A program made the translations under genes and the position numbers. Under the pieces are notes generated by a model. It worked only from the letters and a program-made list of their open reading frames with translations, did no database searches and was not told the DNA's origin. A DNA stretch of 64,000 nt from contig NZ_CP020946.1 in assembly GCF_002208115.1 (NCBI RefSeq), positions 1,984,001-2,048,000 of the forward strand, written 5' to 3'. The DNA comes from Bdellovibrio bacteriovorus. Its GTDB lineage: Bacteria; Bdellovibrionota; Bdellovibrionia; Bdellovibrionales; Bdellovibrionaceae. Every line of letters starts with the position of its first letter. The first letter of the stretch is position 1. Shown here one piece after another: positions 7,413-15,058 of the stretch.

Positions 7413-8156
7413 TCACTTGACCGGCACGGTCAAAGGGAAGAACTGAATATTCAGGTTGTAGACCTCGGACGGTTCACCCTCTTCTGCCAGCAAAGAAAGA
7501 CGCTGGCGGAACTTTTTAATGAGCGCCTTGACCTCTGTCATCTTCTCGGGATTGAAAGCCAAAGTGATCGCAGAATAATCGCGACGGTCCGGAGTCGTGA
7601 CCTTAAGAACCTCAATGGCTTTATTCATATCAGAAACATGGGCCTGGACCAGGGCATGACTGGGAATATCGGAAGTTGTGCCCAGACTTGCCACTGTGCG
7701 CACGAATATGTTCCCATGCATCTTGATAAAACCAAGATTCATCAGCAGATCCAGACTGTGCTGTACTTTTTCAACCGGAATGCCCAGGCGCTGGCTGATC
7801 CATTTTTCGCTGGATTGAAATTGCGGGATACGCATCAGATTAAGAATCGCAAAATGCTCCCAGCTTGAAAGAAGCTCCAGTTGCTGTTCGGTCAGCCTTT
7901 TTTGCACATTGAATTTGCGGGAGCGGGTCGCAATCATCGCATAAACCTGATTGCGCTCTTCAACCCCCAGTTCCAGACCCAGAACAATCTTGCTGGCATA
8001 GAACTCACTCAAAGGCCGCTTGCCGTGCATGAGCTCATTCAGGCATCCGGGAGAGATCGCGACTTTTTTTGCCAGGGAACGGAAAGAAAAACGTGGATTT
8101 CGTTTTTGAATTTCATCGAGTTTGCTTTTCAAAAAATTACCGAAGGGATTCGACAT
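7413..8156 (-). CDS. TIGR02147/DUF4423 family regulator (second copy)
   Basis: A 247-residue family member (start MSNPFGNFLK). The N-terminal HTH runs through FSFRSLAKKVAISPGCLNEL and the MHGKRPLS turn; the next part (EQQLELLSSWEHFAILNLM, IPQFQSSEKWISQRLGI) is the winged-helix-like DUF4423 core, and the C-terminus (RRDYSAITLAFNPEKM ... YNLNIQFFPLT) is the conserved family end. TTGGAGATGT precedes the ATG at 8156; the reading frame extends 18 codons further without a site. An inverted repeat GTTCC-N15-GGAAC lies upstream. Predicted transcriptional regulator; target unknown, nearest downstream partner is FKBP on the other strand. Confidence 0.85.
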   Translation of the reverse strand: MSNPFGNFLKSKLDEIQKRNPRFSFRSLAKKVAISPGCLNELMHGKRPLSEFYASKIVLGLELGVEERNQVYAMIATRSRKFNVQKRLTEQQLELLSSWEHFAILNLMRIPQFQSSEKWISQRLGIPVEKVQHSLDLLMNLGFIKMHGNIFVRTVASLGTTSDIPSHALVQAHVSDMNKAIEVLKVTTPDRRDYSAITLAFNPEKMTEVKALIKKFRQRLSLLAEEGEPSEVYNLNIQFFPLTVPVK

Positions 8157-8228
8157 ACATCTCCAAAAAAATCTTGAGAAATTCTTCAACTTTTTTGGCT
8201 GCACTTGCAAGCCTTATCTGTTCGTTTA

Positions 8229-8253
8229 GTTCCTCGTGCCCCCGAGAGGGAAC
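8229..8253. promoter_or_regulatory. GTTCC-N15-GGAAC inverted repeat upstream of a TIGR02147 gene
   Basis: GTTCC (8229-8233) and GGAAC (8249-8253), with an inner CTCG/CGAG pair, lie about 75 bp upstream of the start at 8156. Similar GTTCC...GGAAC arms precede the TIGR02147 gene at 22442. Confidence 0.4.
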
Positions 8254-8316
8254 ACATCCTTACTCTCAACGACATTCACGGAACAAAACCATCATGGGAA
8301 AATTGATTTGCGAGAA

Positions 8317-9025
8317 TCACTTCAGCACAGACAGCACGGCCTCCCAATAAGCATCAAACTCAGAGAGATTGTTGTGATCTCCACCCGGAATCAGAACGTA
8401 TGTGCTCCTATTGGACTTTTGAGAAAGTTTATAACCCATCTCGGCGGGAATAACCTGATCGTGATCACCATGCACAACCAAAATGGGTGCTTCCACATTT
8501 TGAATCCACTGGACTGACGGCATCGAGTACTTCAGTAAAACCTGAGGGAACCAGGAAAACCTCAGTTTCGCCATTTCATACAAACTGGTGTAAGGTGTTT
8601 CCAGAATCACCCCATCGACTTTGTTGTCGACGGCTGTTTTCACCGCAATTCCAGAACCAACCGAGCGACCGTAAAGAAACAGTCGAAGACCCGGATAGTC
8701 CCGACGAATCTCGTTCACGAATGCCTGCGCAACATCCAGCAGTTGCGGCTGGGAACGAACCGACCCCGTGCTTTTACCAAATCATCCCTTTAGGCGTAGG
8801 CACTTTGAAAAGCACGCTGTGAACTTGAGCTTCCCCGGCCGTTAGAACTTTTTCCTGATAATCACCGGAAAACTGAAATTTATAAGAAAATCCCAGATTT
8901 TTCATGTTCTCATTGTACGCCGAAACAGTTTTTAATGTAAATTGCTGGTAATATCCAATGACACTCTGTCGCTCTTGGAATCTCAGCATTGACTCCCGAC
9001 ACACCCGCAACAACCATAGAAGCAC
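8317..9025 (-). pseudogene. Alpha/beta hydrolase gene broken by an internal deletion
   Basis: Two consecutive reading frames together make most of a BEM46-like alpha/beta hydrolase. The N-terminal part (8774-9025) has a membrane/FQERQ lead-in, VLTAGEAQVHSVLFKV and PTPKGMIW, then TGG-TAA. The next frame begins at the same bases as FGKSTGSVRSQPQLLDVAQA and runs through the nucleophile elbow YGRSVGSG and the Asp/His part (VVHGDHDQVIPAE, GGDHNN). In intact relatives the YFHGNAG oxyanion segment and about 30 further residues lie between 'KGMIW' and '(DYRG)FGKSTG'. Their absence plus the frame change at TTTGG points to an out-of-frame deletion of roughly 100 bp. The 8317-8718 part alone lacks the oxyanion loop and is unlikely to be active. 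Confidence 0.75.
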
Positions 9026-9046
9026 GTTCCAAACAAGGCAGGTCCT

Positions 9047-9487
9047 ATGAAATCAACATTGTTTGCATTGGTATTGTCCGTAGGCCCGGTCGCCGGGGCC
9101 GACAGTATTGTGTGCACCTCTGAAAACTGGGAAAATGAAAAAATCGTCTTTTCAGCGGATTTCCAGGAACTTCGCCACGATATTTATGATGAAAACGGCA
9201 ACATCTTCAAGTCTGAGATCCTGCACGGCGCAGGACTTGTCGGTGGGATCAACATTCATCCGAAAAACGACTCCTGCGATCAAAGTGTTTTTGAATTTAA
9301 AGGCATCAACCAGGTTCTAACCACCTGCCAGCTCGACAAAGAATCCCACGGTTTTGATTATCTCACCGTGGACTTCCGTTATGATCAGGACAAAAAAGTG
9401 GGATACTATATCGTCAACTCCTATTATCAGTCCGGCACTGGCAATCGCAGCCTTAACTTCAAGGACTGCCGCGAGCAGTCCTTTTAA
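9047..9487 (+). CDS. Small secreted protein of unknown function
   Basis: The 146-residue product has a signal peptide (MKSTLFALVLSVGPVAGA) and a mature beta-rich domain with four cysteines (IVCTSENW, DSCDQS, TTCQLD, FKDCRE). AAGGCAGGTCCT precedes the ATG. Its stop overlaps the stop of the convergent response regulator gene. In size and Cys spacing it looks like a lipocalin-sized periplasmic protein, but no family is recognised. Confidence 0.7.
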   Translation: MKSTLFALVLSVGPVAGADSIVCTSENWENEKIVFSADFQELRHDIYDENGNIFKSEILHGAGLVGGINIHPKNDSCDQSVFEFKGINQVLTTCQLDKESHGFDYLTVDFRYDQDKKVGYYIVNSYYQSGTGNRSLNFKDCREQSF

Positions 9488-10209
9488 AAGTAAGACGAAC
9501 TGAATCGACCATCTGAAGAGCTGACATTGGAAAGCCGCGAAGACGTTCGCAAAGTATACCCGACGCCCCGTACAGTGTATATCATCCGCTGATTAAAGCC
9601 CTTGTCGATCTTTGCGCGCACCCGGCACATCAACACATCCACAATATTTGTGTGCGGATCAAAATGATAACCCCAGATGTGAGACAGAATCAGCTGTTTG
9701 TTCACGATCTTGTCAGGGTGGGACATCAAAAGTTCAACCATGCGATATTCGCGATCCTGAAGATCTATGATCTTTCCTTCGCGCGAGACCTCGCGACGGA
9801 TGCGGTTTAAATGAAGGCCCTGGCAGCGAATTTCAATTTCCTCTGCCTGCGAAGAACGTTTCACCAGATTTCTGACCCGGATTTGCAGCTCAAGAATCGA
9901 AAACGGCTTAGGCAGATAGTCATCCGCACCCCGGCTTAAACCTTCAACCCGGTCACTGGTTGCACTGAGGGCACTGACAACAAGAACCGGCGTGCTGATA
10001 TTATTTTTGCGCAGAGCCTGAATCAAATCACTGCCTTTCATCCCCGGCATAAGCATATCAAGAATGATGATGTCATAACGATCCACCAGGGCCGCTTGCA
10101 AACCCTTGTCACCATCAGCGACGTACTTCACATCATAGCAGATACTCACCAGGCTTTCGATAATGTGACTGGCGATTTCCTGATCATCTTCTATCAATAA
10201 ACACTTCAT
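9484..10209 (-). CDS. OmpR/PhoB-type response regulator, orphan
   Basis: A 241-residue response regulator. The receiver begins MKCLLIEDDQEIA with the acidic pair DD, the phosphorylated Asp is D51 in IIILDMLMPGMKG, and the conserved Lys is in DDYLPKPFS. The C-terminal winged helix (LQDREYRMVELLMSHPDKIV, then VDVLMCRVRAKID and YTVRGVGYTL) is the Trans_reg_C DNA-binding domain. Start chosen at 10209 because AAGGAG lies 7 bases upstream. No histidine kinase is adjacent; the kinase at 46657 is also an orphan. An imperfect palindrome lies about 90 bp upstream and may control it. Confidence 0.92.
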   Translation of the reverse strand: MKCLLIEDDQEIASHIIESLVSICYDVKYVADGDKGLQAALVDRYDIIILDMLMPGMKGSDLIQALRKNNISTPVLVVSALSATSDRVEGLSRGADDYLPKPFSILELQIRVRNLVKRSSQAEEIEIRCQGLHLNRIRREVSREGKIIDLQDREYRMVELLMSHPDKIVNKQLILSHIWGYHFDPHTNIVDVLMCRVRAKIDKGFNQRMIYTVRGVGYTLRTSSRLSNVSSSDGRFSSSYF

Positions 10210-10294
10210 GAAAAACTCCTTGATGCGGGACTGTTCAGTGCGTGCATGAAGCCTACACACAGTTTATGCAAAGAGCTTTTTAAAAATAAAAAAT

Positions 10295-10320
10295 GAATGT
10301 CCACCACAACTGGTGGATTC
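10295..10320. promoter_or_regulatory. GAAT-N2-CCACC-N6-GGTGG-ATTC palindrome
   Basis: An imperfect inverted repeat lies between the response regulator gene (start 10209, leftward) and the Gln-rich protein gene (start 10441, rightward). The minus strand reads CCACCAGTTGTGGTGG at 10317-10302, and 12 of the first 13 bases (CCACCA-N-TTGTGG) recur at 16659-16671 in front of the AAA activator gene. Confidence 0.5.
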
Positions 10321-10440
10321 ATAATAAATAGTCCAGTAAAAGTCGTGAACTCTGTCTGAAATCACGAAGGTAACGATATCACCCAGAGAATAAAAAGATT
10401 AGGCTGACTTCAGAAACCATACAACCACAAGGAGGCAGTT

Positions 10441-10623
10441 ATGGCAGACAATAACCAAAGACCGAATCAAGGGTCCCAGCAGAATCAGGGAAATCAGGAA
10501 AGAGAATCCAACCAAGGGCAGCGTCAACAGCAGCCACAACAGGGCGGTCAGACTTCTGAACGAAGCAGCGGCGGCGGTCAACAGCAGCAGCAACAAGGCA
10601 ACCGCTCCAGCACCAGCAGATAG
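10441..10623 (+). CDS. 60-residue Gln/Asn/Ser-rich disordered protein
   Basis: The product is about one third Gln with many Gly, Asn, Ser and Arg, no hydrophobic segment, and ends GNRSSTSR. ACAAGGAGGCAGTT gives a strong ribosome binding site and a GC-rich hairpin follows the stop, so the gene is probably real despite its low complexity. It is divergent from the response regulator gene. Low-complexity Gln-rich proteins of this kind can act in stress or phase separation, but there is no direct evidence here. Compare the 60-residue protein at 4526-4708. Confidence 0.6.
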   Translation: MADNNQRPNQGSQQNQGNQERESNQGQRQQQPQQGGQTSERSSGGGQQQQQQGNRSSTSR

Positions 10624-10632
10624 ATTGCAACA

Positions 10633-10666
10633 ACAGGACAGGGGGACGAAGACTCCTCTGTCCTGT
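10633..10666 (+). terminator. Stem-loop, probable terminator without a full T-run
   Basis: ACAGGACAG (10633-10641) pairs with CTGTCCTGT (10658-10666), with GGGGA/TCCT extending the stem. Only ACTTTAC follows, so termination would be weak. Confidence 0.5.
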
Positions 10667-10710
10667 ACTTTACCTGGACCTTATTGGGTTAATAGACTGT
10701 GCGCACCCAC

Positions 10711-10750
10711 GACATTTCCGCAGAGCAGTTCCTTACATTTTGGAAATGTC
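10711..10750. promoter_or_regulatory. Nested inverted repeats upstream of a TIGR02147 gene
   Basis: GACATTTCC (10711-10719) and GGAAATGTC (10742-10750) form a perfect 9-bp inverted repeat, and ACATTT-TGG-AAATGT (10735-10749) is an inner palindrome. They lie about 95 bp before the ATG at 10843. Confidence 0.55.
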
Positions 10751-10842
10751 GCCTGTTATAATTTCAAATGCCCGAATGAAAGTGGCTGTTCCCCAATGTA
10801 ATCTTGCTCGAACTTCGAGGGACTGCTACTTCTGCGACCCTT

Positions 10843-11607
10843 ATGTCGGGACTTGAGAATCTGCCTTACTTTGCACTCAAACTTCAGGAACAGTTTCTGG
10901 CCAGGAAAGCCCGGAACAAGCGCTATTCCCTGCGCTCCTATGCGCAGTTTCTAGAGATCAACCCCGGCACCCTGTCTGCGATCATCAAAGGCAAAAGACT
11001 TGTGCCTTTGCAGGAAGCGGCCAAGGTCATGCATAAGCTTTCTTTAGCCCCGAAAGATCAGGAGCAGTTCCTGCTCAGTCTTGGAGTGAACAAACCACCT
11101 GCTGAATCATCTTACAAATTGGATCCCAGCCGCTATGCCGTGCTTTTTGATGAGTGGGAGTATTTTGTAATTCTGGCCGTGTTTCGTCTGGCGGATTTTA
11201 AAAGCACCACAGCCTGGATTGCCAACAAAACCGGAATCACCGAAGCCCGCGTGGATGAGTGCCTCGAAGTCCTGCAGAACCTGCAGGTCATCTCCCGTAA
11301 AGGCCCGACGTGGGAACGCAATCACAAGAGCCTGTATTCACCTCATGACATTCCCTCCCGATCCCTGCAGCAGGCTCATTTAAACTCCCTGGAACTGGCC
11401 CGACAAATGATTTCGCGTGTGCCCGTGACGGAAAGAGACTATTCCTTCCTGACCGTGGCCCTGGATGAAAAAAGATTTAAAAAACTGAAGAAGCTGACCC
11501 TGAAGTTTCGCGATGATGTCTTTGCTCTGGATGAACAATCCAAAAAAGGTCAGCTCTATCGCGTGAACCTGCAGTGTTTCCCCATTCTGACCCCGAAACC
11601 CAAATAG
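10843..11607 (+). CDS. TIGR02147/DUF4423 family regulator (third copy)
   Basis: A 254-residue family member from the ATG at 10843 (MSGLENLPYF). A TTG at 10804 would add 13 residues but has no ribosome binding site, and the ATG has only a distant GAGGGA, so the start is uncertain. The N-terminal HTH is RYSLRSYAQFLEINPGTLSA with IIKGKRLVP; the DUF4423 core has FDEWEYFVILAVFRLADFKS and WIANKTGI; the conserved end is RDYSFLTVALDEKRF ... YRVNLQCFPILT. The next gene starts 10 bp after the stop and is probably co-transcribed, pairing this regulator with a secreted protein. Inverted repeats lie upstream. Confidence 0.85.
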   Translation: MSGLENLPYFALKLQEQFLARKARNKRYSLRSYAQFLEINPGTLSAIIKGKRLVPLQEAAKVMHKLSLAPKDQEQFLLSLGVNKPPAESSYKLDPSRYAVLFDEWEYFVILAVFRLADFKSTTAWIANKTGITEARVDECLEVLQNLQVISRKGPTWERNHKSLYSPHDIPSRSLQQAHLNSLELARQMISRVPVTERDYSFLTVALDEKRFKKLKKLTLKFRDDVFALDEQSKKGQLYRVNLQCFPILTPKPK

Positions 11608-11617
11608 GAGCTTCATC

Positions 11618-12694
11618 ATGACGACACTGATTCATCTTCTTTTTTATTCTGTGATGTCTTTGGCCGGTGGCGACTGGGTCGGTAACGGGGGCAATGTGAT
11701 TGCCTGCGGGGATTCTTTGCGACTGCTGGATTATTATGAAGCCGAAGAGCAGCGCCGCATCCCCCTGGATCTGGGACCGGAACATATGAGCTTTCAGCAA
11801 AAGGTCTATTATGTTCTGCATCGACTCGAGAACGTGAATCCGACCCGGGCTAAAATGTATAAAAAATGGTTCAGGACCTTTGATGAAGAAACCCAGTGGT
11901 TCTTTATCGGAAAATTTCTGCCCATCCGCGATTCCGGCGTGGTGATCATCCCCGAGGAGTGCGAAATCAAGCAGGTCGCAATCCAGCGTCCCAATGCCCT
12001 GATCATGCCCGGGGACCAGCGCTATGTGATTGACCTGCGTTTGTTCGAAAAGCTCAGTGAAGACGACAAAGCCGGTCTGGTGCTGCATGAGCTGATCTAT
12101 CGCGAAGCCATCGAACTGGGCATCGCCTCATCCCCCGGAGTTCGTTATTTCAATCAGGTTATCAGCTCTTACCTGATGAAGTCTTTCGACAGTCGCATGA
12201 TGTTGGATCTGGTGCGCACGGCAGGACTGAGGCACGTCGATTACCACGGATTTGCAGTGGGACTGGAGGCCGCCCAGTATTACGAAGACGGAAATATCAA
12301 AACCGCCATGGTCTGGGGTGGAAACCTGCTGGGGCAGAATATCACCGGGAAGTACGTCAATTTCTATCCAAACGGTAAAATTGAATCCTTCCTGTACACC
12401 AGCGCGGATGAATACAGGTTTACCATCAATGGTCAGGCCCTCCCGATGGACTATGAAGGGCCTTTGTCGCGAATGATTCTGCTGAAATTTCATGAAAACG
12501 GAAGCCTGATGTCGGGATCTGTAAGAAACAAGACCCCGTTCATCTTAAACGGCAAGACGGTTTTGCTGTCGAATCTGAACGGGGCCGTGACCTTCTGGCC
12601 CAATGGTCAACTGCACACAGGAACCATAGAAAGCTCTGAGTACAGCGGCCCCCTGGTTTTAAGCCAGGAAGGTTCCCAGATCGTGAAGCTCTGA
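11618..12694 (+). CDS. Secreted protein with WVGNGGNVIAC N-terminus
   Basis: A 358-residue protein with a short signal peptide (LIHLLFYSVMSLAGG). The segment GGDWVGNGGNVIACGDS plus LLDYYEAEE matches a pattern I recall from a large secreted protein family of Bdellovibrio and relatives. A helix VLHELIYREAIELG resembles the HEXXH site of a metalloprotease but lacks the second His, so activity is doubtful. The C-terminal half has MORN-like or 'YEDGNIKTAMVW ... FYPNGKIESF ... FHENGSL ... FWPNGQLHTG' repeats about 25-45 residues apart, typical of toxin-antitoxin-type YwqK or MORN repeats. It forms an operon with the TIGR02147 gene 10 bp upstream. Confidence 0.72.
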   Translation: MTTLIHLLFYSVMSLAGGDWVGNGGNVIACGDSLRLLDYYEAEEQRRIPLDLGPEHMSFQQKVYYVLHRLENVNPTRAKMYKKWFRTFDEETQWFFIGKFLPIRDSGVVIIPEECEIKQVAIQRPNALIMPGDQRYVIDLRLFEKLSEDDKAGLVLHELIYREAIELGIASSPGVRYFNQVISSYLMKSFDSRMMLDLVRTAGLRHVDYHGFAVGLEAAQYYEDGNIKTAMVWGGNLLGQNITGKYVNFYPNGKIESFLYTSADEYRFTINGQALPMDYEGPLSRMILLKFHENGSLMSGSVRNKTPFILNGKTVLLSNLNGAVTFWPNGQLHTGTIESSEYSGPLVLSQEGSQIVKL

Positions 12695-12713
12695 GCGCCC
12701 CTCCCGCTCAGAG
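12689..12713 (+). terminator. Perfect stem-loop at the end of the secreted-protein gene
   Basis: CTCTGAGCG pairs with CGCTCAGAG around a 7-base loop, and the stop codon lies in the stem. No T-run follows, so it may be a stabiliser or a factor-dependent end. Confidence 0.5.
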
Positions 12714-12724
12714 AACACTCGCTC

Positions 12725-13192
12725 TTAGAAAGCCTGAAGAAATGTGGCCCCATTTCGAGTGGTCACGATGATCTGATAAACCCCACCGTCATGAGCGTAA
12801 AGTTTCAAAAGGAAGTTGCGCTCGCCCGCTGCCAGGGCGTCAGAATAGAATTCCAAAACAACCTGATGAGAGAACTCATTGACGCGGAAGATGCGCGGAG
12901 AAGCCGCGATCGCGTGCACGTCACTCAAATCAGCCAAAGAAGGTTTTGCGAAACGATTGGAGGCCTTGGGAACCACTTTGTTGCCTTTGCATTCCGCATC
13001 CAGCACGTGAAGAATAATCTGGGTGGTGTAAGCCTTTCGGATCACCATAAAAACTGACGGAACCACAAGATCTTTGGCATCCCCCTGTTTTGCACAGTAG
13101 TACTTGGCATACGCAGGAGCATCCAAAGACACTGTCTGAGCGTGGGCAGATAAAGAAATCAAAGCGACGAAAGACAATACAAGAATACGCAT
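12725..13192 (-). CDS. Small secreted protein of unknown function
   Basis: The 155-residue product starts MRILVLSFVALISLSAHAQ, a clear signal peptide. The mature part is beta-rich and holds two cysteines (KYYCAKQGD, DAECKGNK) likely in a disulfide. TGGAGGAAACT is a strong ribosome binding site for the ATG at 13192. It is convergent with the 11618 gene. No known domain; the fold may be an Ig-like sandwich given the regular strands, but this is a guess. Confidence 0.75.
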   Translation of the reverse strand: MRILVLSFVALISLSAHAQTVSLDAPAYAKYYCAKQGDAKDLVVPSVFMVIRKAYTTQIILHVLDAECKGNKVVPKASNRFAKPSLADLSDVHAIAASPRIFRVNEFSHQVVLEFYSDALAAGERNFLLKLYAHDGGVYQIIVTTRNGATFLQAF

Positions 13193-13242
13193 AGTTTCCT
13201 CCAAAAATGTGAACGGAGGAATATCCACGATTCAGGCATCAA

Positions 13243-13272
13243 TAAAGAAAAAACCTGCCAGACAGCAGGTTT
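13243..13272 (-). terminator. Rho-independent terminator
   Basis: AAACCTGC/GCAGGTTT stem (13251-13272) followed on the minus strand by TTTCTTTATT, closing the lipoprotein gene at 13314-13619. Confidence 0.8.
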
Positions 13273-13313
13273 AGGTAATAAAGTCGTTGCAAACACTGGG
13301 GCTTGCAACACTT

Positions 13314-13619
13314 TTAGTTCTTTTCACAAGTGATCTTTTCTTTCTCGCAGAATGACAACAACGTACGGCTTTGGCATTTTCCCATGGCGTCTTTGCGCGC
13401 ATCGTCTTCCGTTTTACCAAACCCAAAAAAGCGTGTGCCCTGGGAAACGAGCTTGCAGGTGAAGGTTTCAACAAGTTTCGGACCATCGCCAGACATATCC
13501 AAAGCCAAAGTCCCCTTGTTGGGATTTTGGTCCGCGGGATTGATGACCTTAAGACCGCACCCGGAAAGTAAACTGCAAAAGACAAAAAACTGCATCACTG
13601 AATTTTTCATAGACTCCAT
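13314..13619 (-). CDS. Small lipoprotein of unknown function
   Basis: The 101-residue product has a lipoprotein signal (MKNSVMQFFVFCSLLSGC) with an LSGC lipobox. The mature part has four more cysteines (FTCKLV, GKCQSR, SFCEKEKITC) and a region FFGFGKTEDDARKDAMGKC that recalls the DUF-type 'T-x-x-x-A-x-x-A-x-x-x-C' pattern of small periplasmic proteins. An AAAGGGG lies 8 bases before the first ATG at 13619; the second ATG, nine bases later, is an equally good signal-peptide start. A terminator follows. Confidence 0.72.
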   Translation of the reverse strand: MESMKNSVMQFFVFCSLLSGCGLKVINPADQNPNKGTLALDMSGDGPKLVETFTCKLVSQGTRFFGFGKTEDDARKDAMGKCQSRTLLSFCEKEKITCEKN

Positions 13620-13651
13620 GCTATCAGCCCCTTTCAGGATTCAAAGACCAG

Positions 13652-13673
13652 AAAAAAGGGGGCCGAAGCCCCC
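13652..13673 (-). terminator. Rho-independent terminator
   Basis: GGGGGC-CGAA-GCCCCC stem (13658-13673) followed on the minus strand by TTTTTT, closing the lipoprotein gene at 13687-14904. Confidence 0.88.
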
Positions 13674-13686
13674 GCCCTGATTTTAG

Positions 13687-14904
13687 TTACTGAACATCAT
13701 TGAAGTTAACACTTGTGAAGCCCAAACCGGTCAACTGGGAAACCCAGGCTTGAGTCGATGTGTACTGCGTGCTTGGATGCAGGTTGAATTTGAAGCTCGC
13801 CTCCTGGGGAAGTTCAATACCAGGATTGGCACTGCAATCCGCCTGATCCGATGCATGAGTATAACAACGGTTGTTCACGACTTCAGAGTATTTGGTCGCA
13901 TCCCCCAGATCCGCACTGGTGTTGGAGTTCACCATGAAATAGCGCGCCTTCAGACCGTTTGCCAGACTGCCTTTGATGGTGGAAACACGAGCCGAGAACC
14001 AGTTGCCGTCGCCATAGATTTCCCCGGCGATAGCTTCGATCTTGGATACGGAGGTGATTTCACCATTGGTCATGCCCACCTGAGCCAGCAGGCGCTCGTG
14101 ACGGGACCAGCCGCAAGTACCACCCTGCTCAGCACACTGGAAGCGATCACCACGACTTTCGTACTTCAGCTCTCCGGTCAGCAAATCAAAGCTCGCTGCA
14201 AATGTGCCGGACTTGTTCGGGCTAACAGATGTCTGGTCGTCCTGGGTCAGGAACTCCATCTTGGTGCCGCTGAGTTTCGCCGCCACTCTGTAAATACCCA
14301 TTCCCGGAATGCTCATGGAAACCCCGGAATCATAATAAGTGTTAAAGAAGGCGGGCTTCGACGCACGCACAGTGACAGTCATCGCCTGCACCTGCATGTT
14401 CTCTAGCTGCTGAGCTGTGAAACAGGACGTATCCGGCGTCACATGAACCTGCCGTTCCTGATCGTCATAAACGATGCCCACTTTTTCAAGCATACAGGAA
14501 ATGGCTTTGATCTGCTGGAACGAGCCCGGAATGGAATCCGGGGAACCGCTGTTTTGAGCAAGCTTACAATAGAACAAACGCGACGGGTAATCCGGCCCCT
14601 GACTGTCCATATAGCCGCCTTGTTCATCCAAAGGCATCGCGTGTTCATTACACAAAGCATTTACATTTTGTGCCTGAATCTTGCCTTGAACGGCCTGTCC
14701 TTGATTGTCGCTGACCAGGCCATTACCCACTTCAACGATAACTCCCTGAACCGCCCCCACCACAGTGGAAGGCTTGTCAGCAGATACCGTGACTGACGGT
14801 GATTCAACGACTTCATCCACTTTACCTTGGCAGGCCACCAGGGTTGCGACATGGAACAAAACAGCTACGGCCAGGACTTTTCTGATTTCGTTATTAAAGA
14901 TCAC
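13687..14904 (-). CDS. Large lipoprotein of unknown function
   Basis: A 405-residue lipoprotein beginning VLAVAVLFHVATLVAC (lipobox LVAC). A GTG at 14904 follows AGGAGAGAGTTC. The mature part is soluble with about eight cysteines, including paired ones (FQCAEQGGTCGW and NRCYTHASDQADCSAN). No domain is recognised. It lies downstream of the activator gene on the same strand, with a GTTGGCGCCAAC palindrome in between, and may be controlled by that activator. It ends with a strong terminator. Confidence 0.75.
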   Translation of the reverse strand: MIFNNEIRKVLAVAVLFHVATLVACQGKVDEVVESPSVTVSADKPSTVVGAVQGVIVEVGNGLVSDNQGQAVQGKIQAQNVNALCNEHAMPLDEQGGYMDSQGPDYPSRLFYCKLAQNSGSPDSIPGSFQQIKAISCMLEKVGIVYDDQERQVHVTPDTSCFTAQQLENMQVQAMTVTVRASKPAFFNTYYDSGVSMSIPGMGIYRVAAKLSGTKMEFLTQDDQTSVSPNKSGTFAASFDLLTGELKYESRGDRFQCAEQGGTCGWSRHERLLAQVGMTNGEITSVSKIEAIAGEIYGDGNWFSARVSTIKGSLANGLKARYFMVNSNTSADLGDATKYSEVVNNRCYTHASDQADCSANPGIELPQEASFKFNLHPSTQYTSTQAWVSQLTGLGFTSVNFNDVQ

Positions 14905-15034
14905 GAACTCTCTCCTTGTTTAAAGTTTCACGCAATTTCGTCTGCGCTACTTTCCTTAAGGCAAGGATCCGGCCAACGGCTAAGTCCACAATTTCACTAC
15001 AGTCTTAAAACAAGACGCCCACCGTGGTTGTCAG

Positions 15035-15046
15035 GTTGGCGCCAAC
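15035..15046. promoter_or_regulatory. GTTGGCGCCAAC palindrome upstream of the lipoprotein gene
   Basis: A perfect 12-bp palindrome lies about 130 bp before the lipoprotein start (14904), just past the stop of the activator gene. GTTGGC half-sites recur twice in front of the activator itself (16615-16640), so the two genes may share a regulator. Confidence 0.5.
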
Positions 15047-15058
15047 TGTTGGTGGGAA

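Noticed and set aside
11618-12694. VLHELIYREA as an active HEXXH metalloprotease site
   Set aside because: The second His is Tyr (HELIY), so a zinc protease call is not supported.
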